Positions 49,299-57,821 of a stretch of 64,000 bases of DNA are shown piece after piece. This stretch comes from JAOZPE01 sp964601275. GTDB lineage: Bacteria > Krumholzibacteriota > Krumholzibacteriia > JAJRXK01. Position 1 is the stretch's first letter. Every line of letters starts with the position of its first letter. Under the pieces are notes generated by a model. The model had not been told where the DNA came from and did no database searches. It saw only the letters and a list, made by a program, of their open reading frames with translations. The position numbers and the translations under genes are program-made. The stretch spans positions 204,961-268,960 of the forward strand of contig CAZRMV010000006.1 of NCBI GenBank assembly GCA_964601275.1. The letters run 5' to 3'.

Positions 49299-50558
49299 AT
49301 GCGCGGATCTCGACCCCAGCCCTCATCCCTCCGGCACCGGCGGACGGCGCTTCGATGGCGCGCCCGCTTCGGGATGGCCCTGCTGGCGGGAGCCCTGGGC
49401 GGGCTCGTCGGCTGCGGCGAGCAGCCGGATCTCCTCGCTCCCCCCCCGCTGCCGTCCAGTCCCACGTCGGCGCGCTCCCCCCGGCGGGAAGCGGTCGCTG
49501 CTGGAACCCCGCTGGTGCTCGATCTGGCGGTGATCGATGCCGCTCCCTCCCTCTTCGGGCTGCGGCTCCGGTGGGGCGACCGGGAATGGGACCTCCGGGG
49601 ACCGGGCCCCTGGACTCTCGATCTCACCACGCCGGCGGACGCGGCGTCCCAGATCGAAGTGCTCTGCGTCCCCTCGACCGCCCCCTTCACTCCCATGGTG
49701 GTGCCGCTCTTCGAGTGGAAATCCCGGCGTGAGCTGACGGTCCTGCCCCGTCACCCGCTCCCCACCAGCGTCTACCGGGAGAGCCTCGACCTGCTGGTGG
49801 AGTTCCTCAAGCCCTTCGACGGCGGCTTCGTGCGGCGTTGGCCGGTGGACACCCTGCGGCTGTCCGAACCCGCCGTCTCCGGCGAGGTCGACTACCTCGG
49901 CACCCTGCGCGCGGCGGTGCAGATCTGGAACGAGCGCTTGCAGGCCGAACGCTTCCGCTTGGTCCCGTCCGGGAGCGAATGTGAAGTGGTTTGTGAGGTC
50001 TCCGAGGAAACCCGCCTGGGGTATACGCAGATCCTGCAACGAGACGAGCAGCGGAATCCCCTCCGGATGAAGGTCCACCTGAGCCCGCGGTGGGCGGTCG
50101 GAGCCGAGAAGTACGTGCGACGAGCCTGGGTCCACGAACTGGGGCACGTCTTGGGTCTGTGGGGGCATTCCCGGGATCCTCGGCACATCCTCCACGGGCG
50201 CTTCATCGCGGTCGACCTACCCGATTCCGAGGAGGTCCGGGTGGCTCGCTGGCTCTGGTCCCTCCCGGCGGCCTCCCACATGGGCTGGTACGGCAGGCCC
50301 TCGCTTCTGGAACCGCCTGGTCCAGGGCCCCGCCCCAAAGAGGAATTTGCCGGCGGCGGCGGGCCCGGGTGCCGCGAGCGGGCACCCTTGGCGGAACGCA
50401 CCGCCGCCGGTCCGGCGGGAAGACGCGGGCACGGGCAAACCATCTCCCCGGGTCGAGGCCGCGCTATCGAAGCTCCAAACGGAACGGCAGACAGAACTGC
50501 GGGCTGCCATCCAGTGCCGCCGCCAGCCTCCGGGTCTCCCGCCAGAGGAAAGGGCTGA
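49299..50558 (+). CDS. Lipoprotein metzincin-like zinc protease
   Basis: 419 residues. The signal peptide has an Arg-rich n-region and lipobox GLVGC (C39), so it is probably lipid-anchored. The zinc motif is HELGHVLGLWGHS (H279, E280, H283, H290). The spacing HExxHxxGxxGH is seen in some bacterial matrixin-like peptidases, with one residue more than the classical HExxHxxGxxH. The Met expected in the turn after the motif is Leu (RHILHGR). The preceding 100 residues include IWNERLQAERFRL, typical of peptidase-M10-like folds. The last 80 residues are Pro/Gly/Arg-rich and overlap the convergent SppA gene by 95 nt, so the true end could be earlier or altered by a frameshift. ATG 49299 is one option; ATG 49374 would give a shorter signal. 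Confidence 0.7.
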   Translation: MRGSRPQPSSLRHRRTALRWRARFGMALLAGALGGLVGCGEQPDLLAPPPLPSSPTSARSPRREAVAAGTPLVLDLAVIDAAPSLFGLRLRWGDREWDLRGPGPWTLDLTTPADAASQIEVLCVPSTAPFTPMVVPLFEWKSRRELTVLPRHPLPTSVYRESLDLLVEFLKPFDGGFVRRWPVDTLRLSEPAVSGEVDYLGTLRAAVQIWNERLQAERFRLVPSGSECEVVCEVSEETRLGYTQILQRDEQRNPLRMKVHLSPRWAVGAEKYVRRAWVHELGHVLGLWGHSRDPRHILHGRFIAVDLPDSEEVRVARWLWSLPAASHMGWYGRPSLLEPPGPGPRPKEEFAGGGGPGCRERAPLAERTAAGPAGRRGHGQTISPGRGRAIEAPNGTADRTAGCHPVPPPASGSPARGKG

Positions 50559-52353
50559 TCTGCGCGGGTAGGACCCGCGTCTCCATGGAGGCGTCGGCGT
50601 CCCAGAGTAGTCCATGCAGGAAACGGTCGAGCGCACTCATCGGCCGCTGATAGGTCACGATCTGGGGACGATCCTCCGTGGGGATGTCCGCCAGTTCCTT
50701 CGCGCGCTCGATGGCTTCATCCACGCCCCCCAGCGCGTCGACCAGACCGAGCTTCTGCGCGTCCTGACCGGACCACACCCTTCCCTTCGCGATGGAGTCG
50801 GCCTGGGAAAAGCTCATGCCCCGACCCTCGGCCACGCGGTCGACGAAGCGTTCGTAGAACCGCCGGAGCTGGTTGCGGATGATCTCGCGCTGTGTGGGAG
50901 TGAACGACTGCAGCTCGCTGAACAATCCGGCGTTCTCCCCACGGGAAATGAGCTCATGGCTCACCCCGAGCTTCTCGTACAGTCCCGACAGATCGGCCTT
51001 GCCGACGAAGACCCCGATGCTGCCGGTGAGGGTCAGGGGCTCGGCCACGATCGCATCCGCGCTCATGGCGATGTAGTAGCCGCCGCTGGCGGCCAGATTG
51101 CCCATGGAGACCACAACCGGCTTGTGTTCGCGGAGCGCCTCGATGCGCCGCCAGATGGTGTCGCTCGCCAGGGTCGACCCGCCGGGGGAATCGATCCGCA
51201 GCACCACCGCCTGCACCGTCTTGTCCTCCTCGGCCCGGCGCAGCCGCTCGGCCACGGTTCCACTGCCCATCAAGCCGGAGCCCGGCCGCTGGGATCCCGG
51301 AACGATCTGACCGGTGGCGTAGATCAGGGCGATGCGCCGCTTGCGATCGACCGGGCGGACGGGATTCCAGGAGGCCTCCAGGTAGTCCCCGGGATCGATG
51401 GTCGGCAATTCGTCGTCCCGGCTGCTGCCCTTGCCGGCCAGCAGACGGCGCAGACTCCGTTCATCCAGCACCCGGTCGACCAGGCCTTCGTCCAAGGCCT
51501 CGTCCGCGTCGAAATAGCCCTGGTCGATGAGGTCGGCCATGTGATCCCGGGAAAAGCCCCGGGCCCGCGCGAGTTCTCCCAGCCAGTGATCCCAGACCTC
51601 GTCCACGAAGACCTCGACCTGCCGGCGGGCCGGATCGCTGGGACCGTCGCGCGTCCAGCTCTCCGGGGCCGACTTGTAGTCACCGATCGCCACGAAATCG
51701 GCCCGGACCCCCAGCTTGTCGAGGGTGCGTTTGTAGTAGGCCATGCGAGCCTGCAGCCCGAGGATGAGGAGATTGCCCTCGGGCGCGATCGCGATCGAAT
51801 CGGCCGCCGTGGCCAGGAAGTAGGAACCCGAACGGGAGAGCTCGAGCTGTGCCCAGACCGGCTTGCCGTGTTCGCGCAGTTGCCGCAGAACCCTCCGCAG
51901 TTCCTGGGCCTGGGCCCATCCTCCGGTGTAGAGATCTGGCTGCAGCAGCACGCCCGCGATGCGGGGATCGTCCTGGGCGCGGTGCAGGGCGCGCAGGAGA
52001 TCCTGGTGGGAAAGCGGTGGGATGGTGAAGAGCGATGCCAGACCCCGGCGCTCGGGTCTCTCCTCGGGATAGGAGCCGTCGAACGAGACCACCAGCCACG
52101 AACCCTTCTCCACCTTGGGCCGGGAGGCACCGGTCCAGACCCTCCACGCCAGCCAGCCACCCCCGGCCATCACCAAGAACACCACCAGCAGGACCACGCC
52201 CCGGCGGCGTCCGCGGGGCGGCCGGGTGCGGCGCCTTCCGGTGGATCGGCCAAGGGAGGGGCTTGGGATGGGGCGAGCCGCCGCGTTTCCGCCCTCTCCC
52301 CTCGAGGGTCGGCCAGAGTCTCCGGGAGGAGGAGGCGGTGGATTCCAGTGCAT
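50464..52353 (-). CDS. sppA: Signal peptide peptidase SppA, long form
   Basis: 629 residues, the double-domain (67K) type. Residues 1-50 form a Pro/Arg-rich cytoplasmic tail, residues 52-69 are the membrane helix, and two S49 domains follow. The catalytic dyad is K227 (GDYKSAPESW) and S423 (GNLAASGGYYIAM), as in E. coli (K209, S409). It degrades leftover signal peptides in the membrane. ATG 52353 is chosen for AAAGGAACC ahead; GTG 52413 is in frame but lies close to the predicted transcript start. It overlaps the metalloprotease gene at the 3' end by 95 nt. Confidence 0.92.
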   Translation of the reverse strand: MHWNPPPPPPGDSGRPSRGEGGNAAARPIPSPSLGRSTGRRRTRPPRGRRRGVVLLVVFLVMAGGGWLAWRVWTGASRPKVEKGSWLVVSFDGSYPEERPERRGLASLFTIPPLSHQDLLRALHRAQDDPRIAGVLLQPDLYTGGWAQAQELRRVLRQLREHGKPVWAQLELSRSGSYFLATAADSIAIAPEGNLLILGLQARMAYYKRTLDKLGVRADFVAIGDYKSAPESWTRDGPSDPARRQVEVFVDEVWDHWLGELARARGFSRDHMADLIDQGYFDADEALDEGLVDRVLDERSLRRLLAGKGSSRDDELPTIDPGDYLEASWNPVRPVDRKRRIALIYATGQIVPGSQRPGSGLMGSGTVAERLRRAEEDKTVQAVVLRIDSPGGSTLASDTIWRRIEALREHKPVVVSMGNLAASGGYYIAMSADAIVAEPLTLTGSIGVFVGKADLSGLYEKLGVSHELISRGENAGLFSELQSFTPTQREIIRNQLRRFYERFVDRVAEGRGMSFSQADSIAKGRVWSGQDAQKLGLVDALGGVDEAIERAKELADIPTEDRPQIVTYQRPMSALDRFLHGLLWDADASMETRVLPAQISPFLWRETRRLAAALDGSPQFCLPFRLELR

Positions 52354-52672
52354 CGCGCGGGTTCCTTTCCGAGAATCGGCCGCGGTAGGGGTTGGGGCCG
52401 CAACCGTGGTCACGCCCCGCCGGCGCGCCCGCTACCTTAGCACGCCCTCTCCCCAGGACAACAGGATCCTCCTTGAGCGTCGGTTCGCCTTGCAACGGCG
52501 CCATTCCCGCTTACCTTGATCGCCTCACACTCCACTCACCGCTTGGGGATGGGCGTCCCGTCGATCGGCTCCCGGATTCTGTGGACTCTTCCTGGTTTCC
52601 AATCCGGCGATCTCCGGCCGGTCGCCGCGTTCCTTCGTTCTTCCTCGTAGTCCTCACCGGAAGGCCTGTCCC
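52354..52672. promoter_or_regulatory. Divergent sppA/typA intergenic region, 319 nt
   Basis: No gene is seen. Toward typA (plus) there is TTGCAA (52490-52495), 16 nt, TACCTT (52512-52517). Toward sppA (minus) there is TTGTCC (52461-52456), 16 nt, TAAGGT (52439-52434). Both are partial matches. The typA leader would be about 150 nt long and has no obvious structured element. Confidence 0.35.
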
Positions 52673-54487
52673 TTGGAGCTTCGCAACGTCGCCATCATCG
52701 CCCACGTCGACCATGGCAAGACCACCCTGGTCGATGAGATCCTCCGGCAGTGCCACGCCTTCGGCGCCCACCAGCAGGTGCGCGAACGCGTCCTGGACAG
52801 CGGCGAACTCGAGCGGGAGCGGGGCATCACCATCACCGCCAAGAACTTCGCGGTGACCTACTGCGGCGTGCGGATCAATCTCATCGACACCCCCGGACAC
52901 GCCGACTTCGGGGGAGAGGTCGAGCGAGTGCTGAAGATGGCCGATGGCGTTCTCCTCCTGGTCGACGCCTTCGAAGGGCCCATGCCGCAGACCCGCTTCG
53001 TGCTGCAGAAGGCCCTGCAACTCGGATTGAAACCCCTGGTGGTGATCAACAAGATCGACCGCGCACAGGCACGCCCGGTCGAGGTACTCGACGAGATCTT
53101 CTCTCTCTTCCTGGAACTGGACGCCAACGACCGACAACTCGATTTCCGCGGGGTCTACGCGGCGGGGCGCGAGGGCTGGGCCGTCGCCGAACTCGAGGAC
53201 GAGCGCAAGGATCTCTCCCCCCTTCTCGACATGATCCTCCGGGAACTCCCCGCGCCCGAGGTCGTGGACGGTCCCTTGCAGATGTTGGTGGCCGCGATGG
53301 CCCACGACGACTACGTCGGACGGATCGGAATCGGACGGGTGGTACGAGGTTCCCTTCGGGCCAAGGACACGGTCGCGCTCCTCAAACGCGACGGAAGGCA
53401 GATCAAGACCACCGTGCGCAGACTCTTCGTGTTCGACAACCTGGGGCGTCGGGAAGTCGAGGAGGTCGGGTGCGGGGACATCTGCGCGGTGGTGGGGCTG
53501 GAAGGCGTCGACATCGGTGATACCCTCGCCGACCCGGAGAATCCGCAGGCTTTGCCCTTGATCGCGGTGGACGAGCCGACCCTCAGCATGCGCTTCATGG
53601 CCAACACCAGCCCTTTCTACGGCAAGGACGGAAAGCAGGTGAGCAGCCGGAAGTTGCGTGAGCGGCTCTGGCAGGAGGCCGAAAGGGACGTGGCCCTGCA
53701 GGTGGAGGAGACCGCAAGCGCGGATACCTTCAAGGTGAGCGGCCGAGGCATCCTGCACCTTTCCATCCTCATGGAGAGCATGCGGAGGGAAGGATACGAG
53801 TTCATGGTGGGGCAGCCCCGGGTGATCTACCGGGAGATCGACGGACACAAGGCGGAGCCGGTGGAGATCCTCACGGTCGACGTGCCCAGCGAAATGGCTG
53901 GCACGGTCATCGAGCACGCCGCCGTCCGCAAGGGCGAGATGGTGGGAATGGAGCAGACCGGCGGGCGCACCCGTCTCGACTTCCACATCCCCTCGCGCGG
54001 CCTCATCGGATTCCGCAGCCAGATGCTCCAGGCCACCGGCGGCGAGATCGTCATGCACCACCGCTTCCTGGGCTATCAACTCTTCAAGGGGTCGATCCCA
54101 CAGCGCTCGACCGGCAGCATCATCTCGATGGGCCAGGGGCCGGCAGTCGCTTTCGCGTTGGACGCGCTGAAGGACCGGGGCAGGTTCTTCGTCGAGCCGG
54201 GCGAGGAACTCTACCGCGGCCAGGTCATCGGAGAGCACAACAAGGAAGGTGACATCGTCGTCAACGCGCAGAAAGCCAAGCAGCTCACGAACCTGCGGGC
54301 GGCGGGCAGCGATCGCAAGCTCAAGATCGCCCCCGCGGTGAAGCTGAGCCTGGAGGAAGTGCTCGAGCACATCAACGATGATGAATACGTGGAAGTCACG
54401 CCCCATCACCTGCGCATGCGCAAGGCGCTGTTGGACGAGAACGAGCGCAGGCGGCACCGCAAACGGGTGAGCCTGTCGGAGAACTGA
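52673..54487 (+). CDS. typA: Ribosome-associated GTPase TypA/BipA
   Basis: 604 residues, the normal length (E. coli 607). Translational GTPase related to EF-G and LepA that supports 50S assembly and stress or cold growth. The G motifs are AHVDHGKTTL (G1), ERERGITITAKN (switch I), DTPGHADFGGEVE (G3) and INKIDRAQARP (G4). The C-terminal domain has GRGILHLSILMESMRREGYE and SRGLIGFRSQM. The start is TTG 52673, with GGAAGG 10 nt ahead. No upstream ATG gives better N-terminal similarity. Confidence 0.97.
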   Translation: MELRNVAIIAHVDHGKTTLVDEILRQCHAFGAHQQVRERVLDSGELERERGITITAKNFAVTYCGVRINLIDTPGHADFGGEVERVLKMADGVLLLVDAFEGPMPQTRFVLQKALQLGLKPLVVINKIDRAQARPVEVLDEIFSLFLELDANDRQLDFRGVYAAGREGWAVAELEDERKDLSPLLDMILRELPAPEVVDGPLQMLVAAMAHDDYVGRIGIGRVVRGSLRAKDTVALLKRDGRQIKTTVRRLFVFDNLGRREVEEVGCGDICAVVGLEGVDIGDTLADPENPQALPLIAVDEPTLSMRFMANTSPFYGKDGKQVSSRKLRERLWQEAERDVALQVEETASADTFKVSGRGILHLSILMESMRREGYEFMVGQPRVIYREIDGHKAEPVEILTVDVPSEMAGTVIEHAAVRKGEMVGMEQTGGRTRLDFHIPSRGLIGFRSQMLQATGGEIVMHHRFLGYQLFKGSIPQRSTGSIISMGQGPAVAFALDALKDRGRFFVEPGEELYRGQVIGEHNKEGDIVVNAQKAKQLTNLRAAGSDRKLKIAPAVKLSLEEVLEHINDDEYVEVTPHHLRMRKALLDENERRRHRKRVSLSEN

Positions 54488-54565
54488 GGCCGCCCGCGGA
54501 CCCTCCAGGCAGACCAGATCCGACTCAACCGATCCGGGAGGGATCGACCGCACCCCAGGCGGCCT
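54487..54565. terminator. Convergent intergenic with inverted repeats
   Basis: AGGCCGCC (54487-54494) and GGCGGCCT (54558-54565) are perfect complements at the two gene ends. Inside lies a smaller hairpin, CGATCC, 5 nt, GGATCG (54530-54546). Together they could stop transcription from both typA and the subtilase. No T-run. Confidence 0.4.
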
Positions 54566-57500
54566 ACCGCAGCAGGATCATCCTCTGTCGCACATGGGAG
54601 CTCGGAGTCTGCAGGGACAGGAAATACACCCCGCTGGCGAGCCCATGGCCTCGATCATCCCTCCCGTCCCACAGCAGATCCTGGTATCCCGCCGGGCGCC
54701 GACCATCCACCAGTACGCGAACCTGCCGTCCCCGCAGGTCGAAGATGCGCAGTCGTACCGGCGCCGGGTCGGGCAGACGGAAGCGCACCCGGGTTCCTCC
54801 CGAATTGGAGACGATGAATGGATTCGGAGTGGTCGGCAGCAGTTCCACCCGGGATGCAAGCTGACCGCCGAACCCTCCCCGGAACGAGGCTTCCACCCGC
54901 CGGGCGGTCTCCGCCAGGGCTCGGATCGTTTCGGGGGTGTCTCCGAGCAGCCAGGCCACCGACCACTCCACCGGCTCTTTTCGGGGTAGATCGAAGGGAC
55001 CCATCGAGATGACCTGCGCCAGATCGCCGGGCGGACTGGGCTCCTCGTCGCTGGGCCGGATCAACAGGCCCCACAACTGTTCATCGGTCAACTTGGCGCT
55101 GGGATCGTCCACATCGTACAGACCCGGTGCGGGCCAGCCGTCGCCGGCGACGTCGGGCAACCAGCTCGCGGCAAAGCCACCCGGACCAGACAACACCACG
55201 ATGCCGGCTCCTCCCCCTCCGTCCACCCCGGAGACATCGAGTACGTAGGCCAATCGATTGCCGGGTTCGACGAAGACCTGGTCGCTCCCGCGGACCCCCT
55301 CATGACTGGCCCAATCCACGAGCAGGCCCATCCGCGCCCCGGGAATGGCCCCGGTGTTCGACCACACCCGGTATCGAACCAGGCAGAACCCGCCACGGGC
55401 CGCGTCGTCGAAGGCGGTGGCTTCGACGCGGACGGTGATGCGCAACGGCGTCGGCGCTCCGCCGTCGTCGAAGACCACCACCCCCACCTGGTTTCCCGCA
55501 TCATCGACCCGGCTGGTGACCGGCTCCTCGCCATGCGGGAAGAAGTCACCGGGCGGCGCGCTTCGGGACAACCTCAGCACCGCGTCGGAGACCGCAGTGG
55601 GACCATTGCCGAAGAGGAAACTGCCGCCCAGCATGCGAGTGGGCTGATCCGGGCGGTGCAGCCCCTCTCCTGCCGGATCGCCGGGCCGCAGCAGGTCGGC
55701 GAAACCCAACCGCCCGTTGGCCGCCAGGGTGAAGACGATCTCCTCACCCTTCACCTCGATGTGCAGAGGCCGCAGTTCGACCGGGATCCACTGGTAGACG
55801 GTGTCCTGGGCGGTGGTGATCTGGATCCGCAGATCGGCCATGTGCGCGGGCGGCGCCTGGGGCGTCACCCACATCTTGTACGCCCGCGGTGCGGAGAAGA
55901 ATCCTCCCTGCCGAAGGGAACCGATCGACAGATCCTTCAGCAACACGACCAGGTAGGGATCGTCGGTGAAGAGTTCGAGTCGGAGATCCTCTGCGTCGCC
56001 GAGCAATGGCGACAGGCGCAGCCCGCCGGTGAGGATCTCCGCCCCCTCCACCACCCCATCGCCATCCTCATCGGTGAAGAAACGATCGAGGATCGCCACC
56101 CCGGCGGTCTTCCGGGTCACCGCGCGATAGGCGTTGACCACCCCGATCCCCATGCGTTGGAACAGGACGGGATCGTTGTAGTCGCTCAGGTCGACCGCGC
56201 TCCAGCGGATCTGCTCACGCACCTGACGGGGAGTCCACTCCGGATGCATCGCGCACACCAGGGCCGCCACGCCGGAGGCATGGGCGGCCGCCTGGGAAGT
56301 TCCGCGCCGGCTGTCGTAGGCATTGCCGGGAATCGTGGAAACAATGGTCACTCCCGGCGCCGAAACATCGATCCAGTAGGCGGCGTTGGCCCCGATGGTG
56401 TTGTGCACGAGATTGCGGCGAATCGAGGTCACCGAGAGAACCGTGGGATAGAATGCCGGATAGAAGGGAACGTCGTGGATGTTGTTGCCGGCGGCCGCGA
56501 TCACCACGCTGCCCATTTCCTCGATGGCCTGCAGGACATCCGCCTCGTACTGCGACCAGCGGCCGGTACGCCCCCAGGATGCGTTGATCACCCGGGCTCC
56601 GCTGAGTGCCGCGTAGAGCAAGCCCTCGTAACCGTAGCTGATGATCCGATCTTCCTCGGGATCGCCGGCATCGATGGCGAGGAGACGGGCTCCGCCGGAG
56701 ACCCCGACGATTCCCCGGTCGTTGGTGTCATCCGCGCAAGCGATGCCCGCGATGTGGGTTCCGTGCAACGCGTTGGTGGGCGTGTTCGGCAGACCGGTGG
56801 GATCGGCCTGGCCGTCGGCGAAATTCCACCCGTGGACATCGTCGACGAAGCCATTGCCGTCGTCATCGATTCCATTGCCCTCGATTTCCCCGGGCCGCCG
56901 GTAGACCATCTCCACCAGGTCTTCGTGTCTCCAGTCGGTCCCACCGTCGACCACCGCCAGGACGATCCCGGCGTCGGCCGCCCGCACCACCGCATGCGCC
57001 TTCTCCAACTGGAGGATCTGGGACGGGGTGAGGATCGGCGAAGTGAGCAAGGTGTCTTCCCCGCACAGCGCATGGCGGTACACCGGCTCCACCCGGCAGG
57101 GCACTCCTTCCCGAGCCAGGAGCTTCTCCACCACTCCGCTGTCCACCGGCCGGTCGAAGCGCAGCTCCCACCATCGCTCCAAGCGACGCCAGGCGGAAGA
57201 GGACGCCTTGCCGGCCTGCACCGGTCGCAGCGCGCCCAGGGCGGGCGCGGCTCTTCCTCCCAACCCGCGGGCGACGTCGTGCAATCTCGCGACCGGGTCG
57301 GGCCCGCCCCGGGCCTTCGCCGCTTCGGTGATCTCGGGAAGCAATACGCGCACTCTCCGCGCATCCGGTGGAGGAAACTCCGCGACGGGGGAAGCGGCCC
57401 GCACCGGTGCCACCGGGAGCAACAGGACCGCCAGAAGCAGCCCCGTGGCCGCCGATCCAAGCCGACGGGCGCGGCGCGGCAGGTCGGCGGCGTCCGTCCA

Positions 57501-57599
57501 GAAGCTCCGCGGGCGCGTTCGCCTCCGCGCTCCCCCGTGATCGGTGGAAAACCGGATGGACCGGCAGATCGCGCGTCTCGGATGCGTGGGAATGGCCAT
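54564..57599 (-). CDS. Secreted subtilisin-like serine protease with C-terminal sorting domain
   Basis: 1011 residues. A long basic N-region leads into a hydrophobic signal core (LLLAVLLLPVAPVRAA, about 54-69). A pro-region of about 120 residues precedes the S8 domain with D218 (VVDGGTDWRHED), H279 (LHGTHIAGI), N371 (AAAGNNIHD) and S435 (RGTSQAAAHASG). The usual GTSMAAP reads GTSQAAA. Calcium-like acidic loops DDDGNGFVDD and DEDGDGVVEGAEI are present. After several beta-rich regions the protein ends in an FlgD-like domain (TTPNPFIVSNSGGTRVRF to HVRQRMILLR) like those at 1 and 60328. ATG 57599 has AGGAG 4 nt ahead. It likely degrades extracellular protein. Convergent with typA, divergent from homoserine dehydrogenase. 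Confidence 0.92.
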   Translation of the reverse strand: MAIPTHPRRAICRSIRFSTDHGGARRRTRPRSFWTDAADLPRRARRLGSAATGLLLAVLLLPVAPVRAASPVAEFPPPDARRVRVLLPEITEAAKARGGPDPVARLHDVARGLGGRAAPALGALRPVQAGKASSSAWRRLERWWELRFDRPVDSGVVEKLLAREGVPCRVEPVYRHALCGEDTLLTSPILTPSQILQLEKAHAVVRAADAGIVLAVVDGGTDWRHEDLVEMVYRRPGEIEGNGIDDDGNGFVDDVHGWNFADGQADPTGLPNTPTNALHGTHIAGIACADDTNDRGIVGVSGGARLLAIDAGDPEEDRIISYGYEGLLYAALSGARVINASWGRTGRWSQYEADVLQAIEEMGSVVIAAAGNNIHDVPFYPAFYPTVLSVTSIRRNLVHNTIGANAAYWIDVSAPGVTIVSTIPGNAYDSRRGTSQAAAHASGVAALVCAMHPEWTPRQVREQIRWSAVDLSDYNDPVLFQRMGIGVVNAYRAVTRKTAGVAILDRFFTDEDGDGVVEGAEILTGGLRLSPLLGDAEDLRLELFTDDPYLVVLLKDLSIGSLRQGGFFSAPRAYKMWVTPQAPPAHMADLRIQITTAQDTVYQWIPVELRPLHIEVKGEEIVFTLAANGRLGFADLLRPGDPAGEGLHRPDQPTRMLGGSFLFGNGPTAVSDAVLRLSRSAPPGDFFPHGEEPVTSRVDDAGNQVGVVVFDDGGAPTPLRITVRVEATAFDDAARGGFCLVRYRVWSNTGAIPGARMGLLVDWASHEGVRGSDQVFVEPGNRLAYVLDVSGVDGGGGAGIVVLSGPGGFAASWLPDVAGDGWPAPGLYDVDDPSAKLTDEQLWGLLIRPSDEEPSPPGDLAQVISMGPFDLPRKEPVEWSVAWLLGDTPETIRALAETARRVEASFRGGFGGQLASRVELLPTTPNPFIVSNSGGTRVRFRLPDPAPVRLRIFDLRGRQVRVLVDGRRPAGYQDLLWDGRDDRGHGLASGVYFLSLQTPSSHVRQRMILLR

Positions 57600-57717
57600 G
57601 GTCTCCTGGAGGCAGCTGTCGTCTCCCAAGGTGCCCCATTCTCCACCCCAAGATCAAGCCTTCTGCCTTCTTTCGCCAGCATCGGGGCGATCCGGGGCAG
57701 TCTTTTCACGCGCGCGG

Positions 57718-57726
57718 TGCTACACT
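57718..57726 (+). promoter_or_regulatory. Candidate extended -10 promoter for homoserine dehydrogenase
   Basis: TGCTACACT reads as TGn plus TACACT, an extended -10 element. No good -35 box lies 17 nt upstream. Transcription would begin near 57733, leaving a leader of about 90 nt. Confidence 0.4.
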
Positions 57727-57821
57727 GGCCGCGCCCGGAAGAGGGCCTGCCTTTCGGTTCCCAAGAACGGCTCTCGGCCCGTTCACCCATACCCTCACCT
57801 GGATGCCACGGGAGCACTCCA

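Noticed and set aside
55302..57821. Frame upstream of homoserine dehydrogenase that would add over 800 residues
   Set aside because: It is antisense to the subtilase; the conserved N-terminus of homoserine dehydrogenase begins at ATG 57822.
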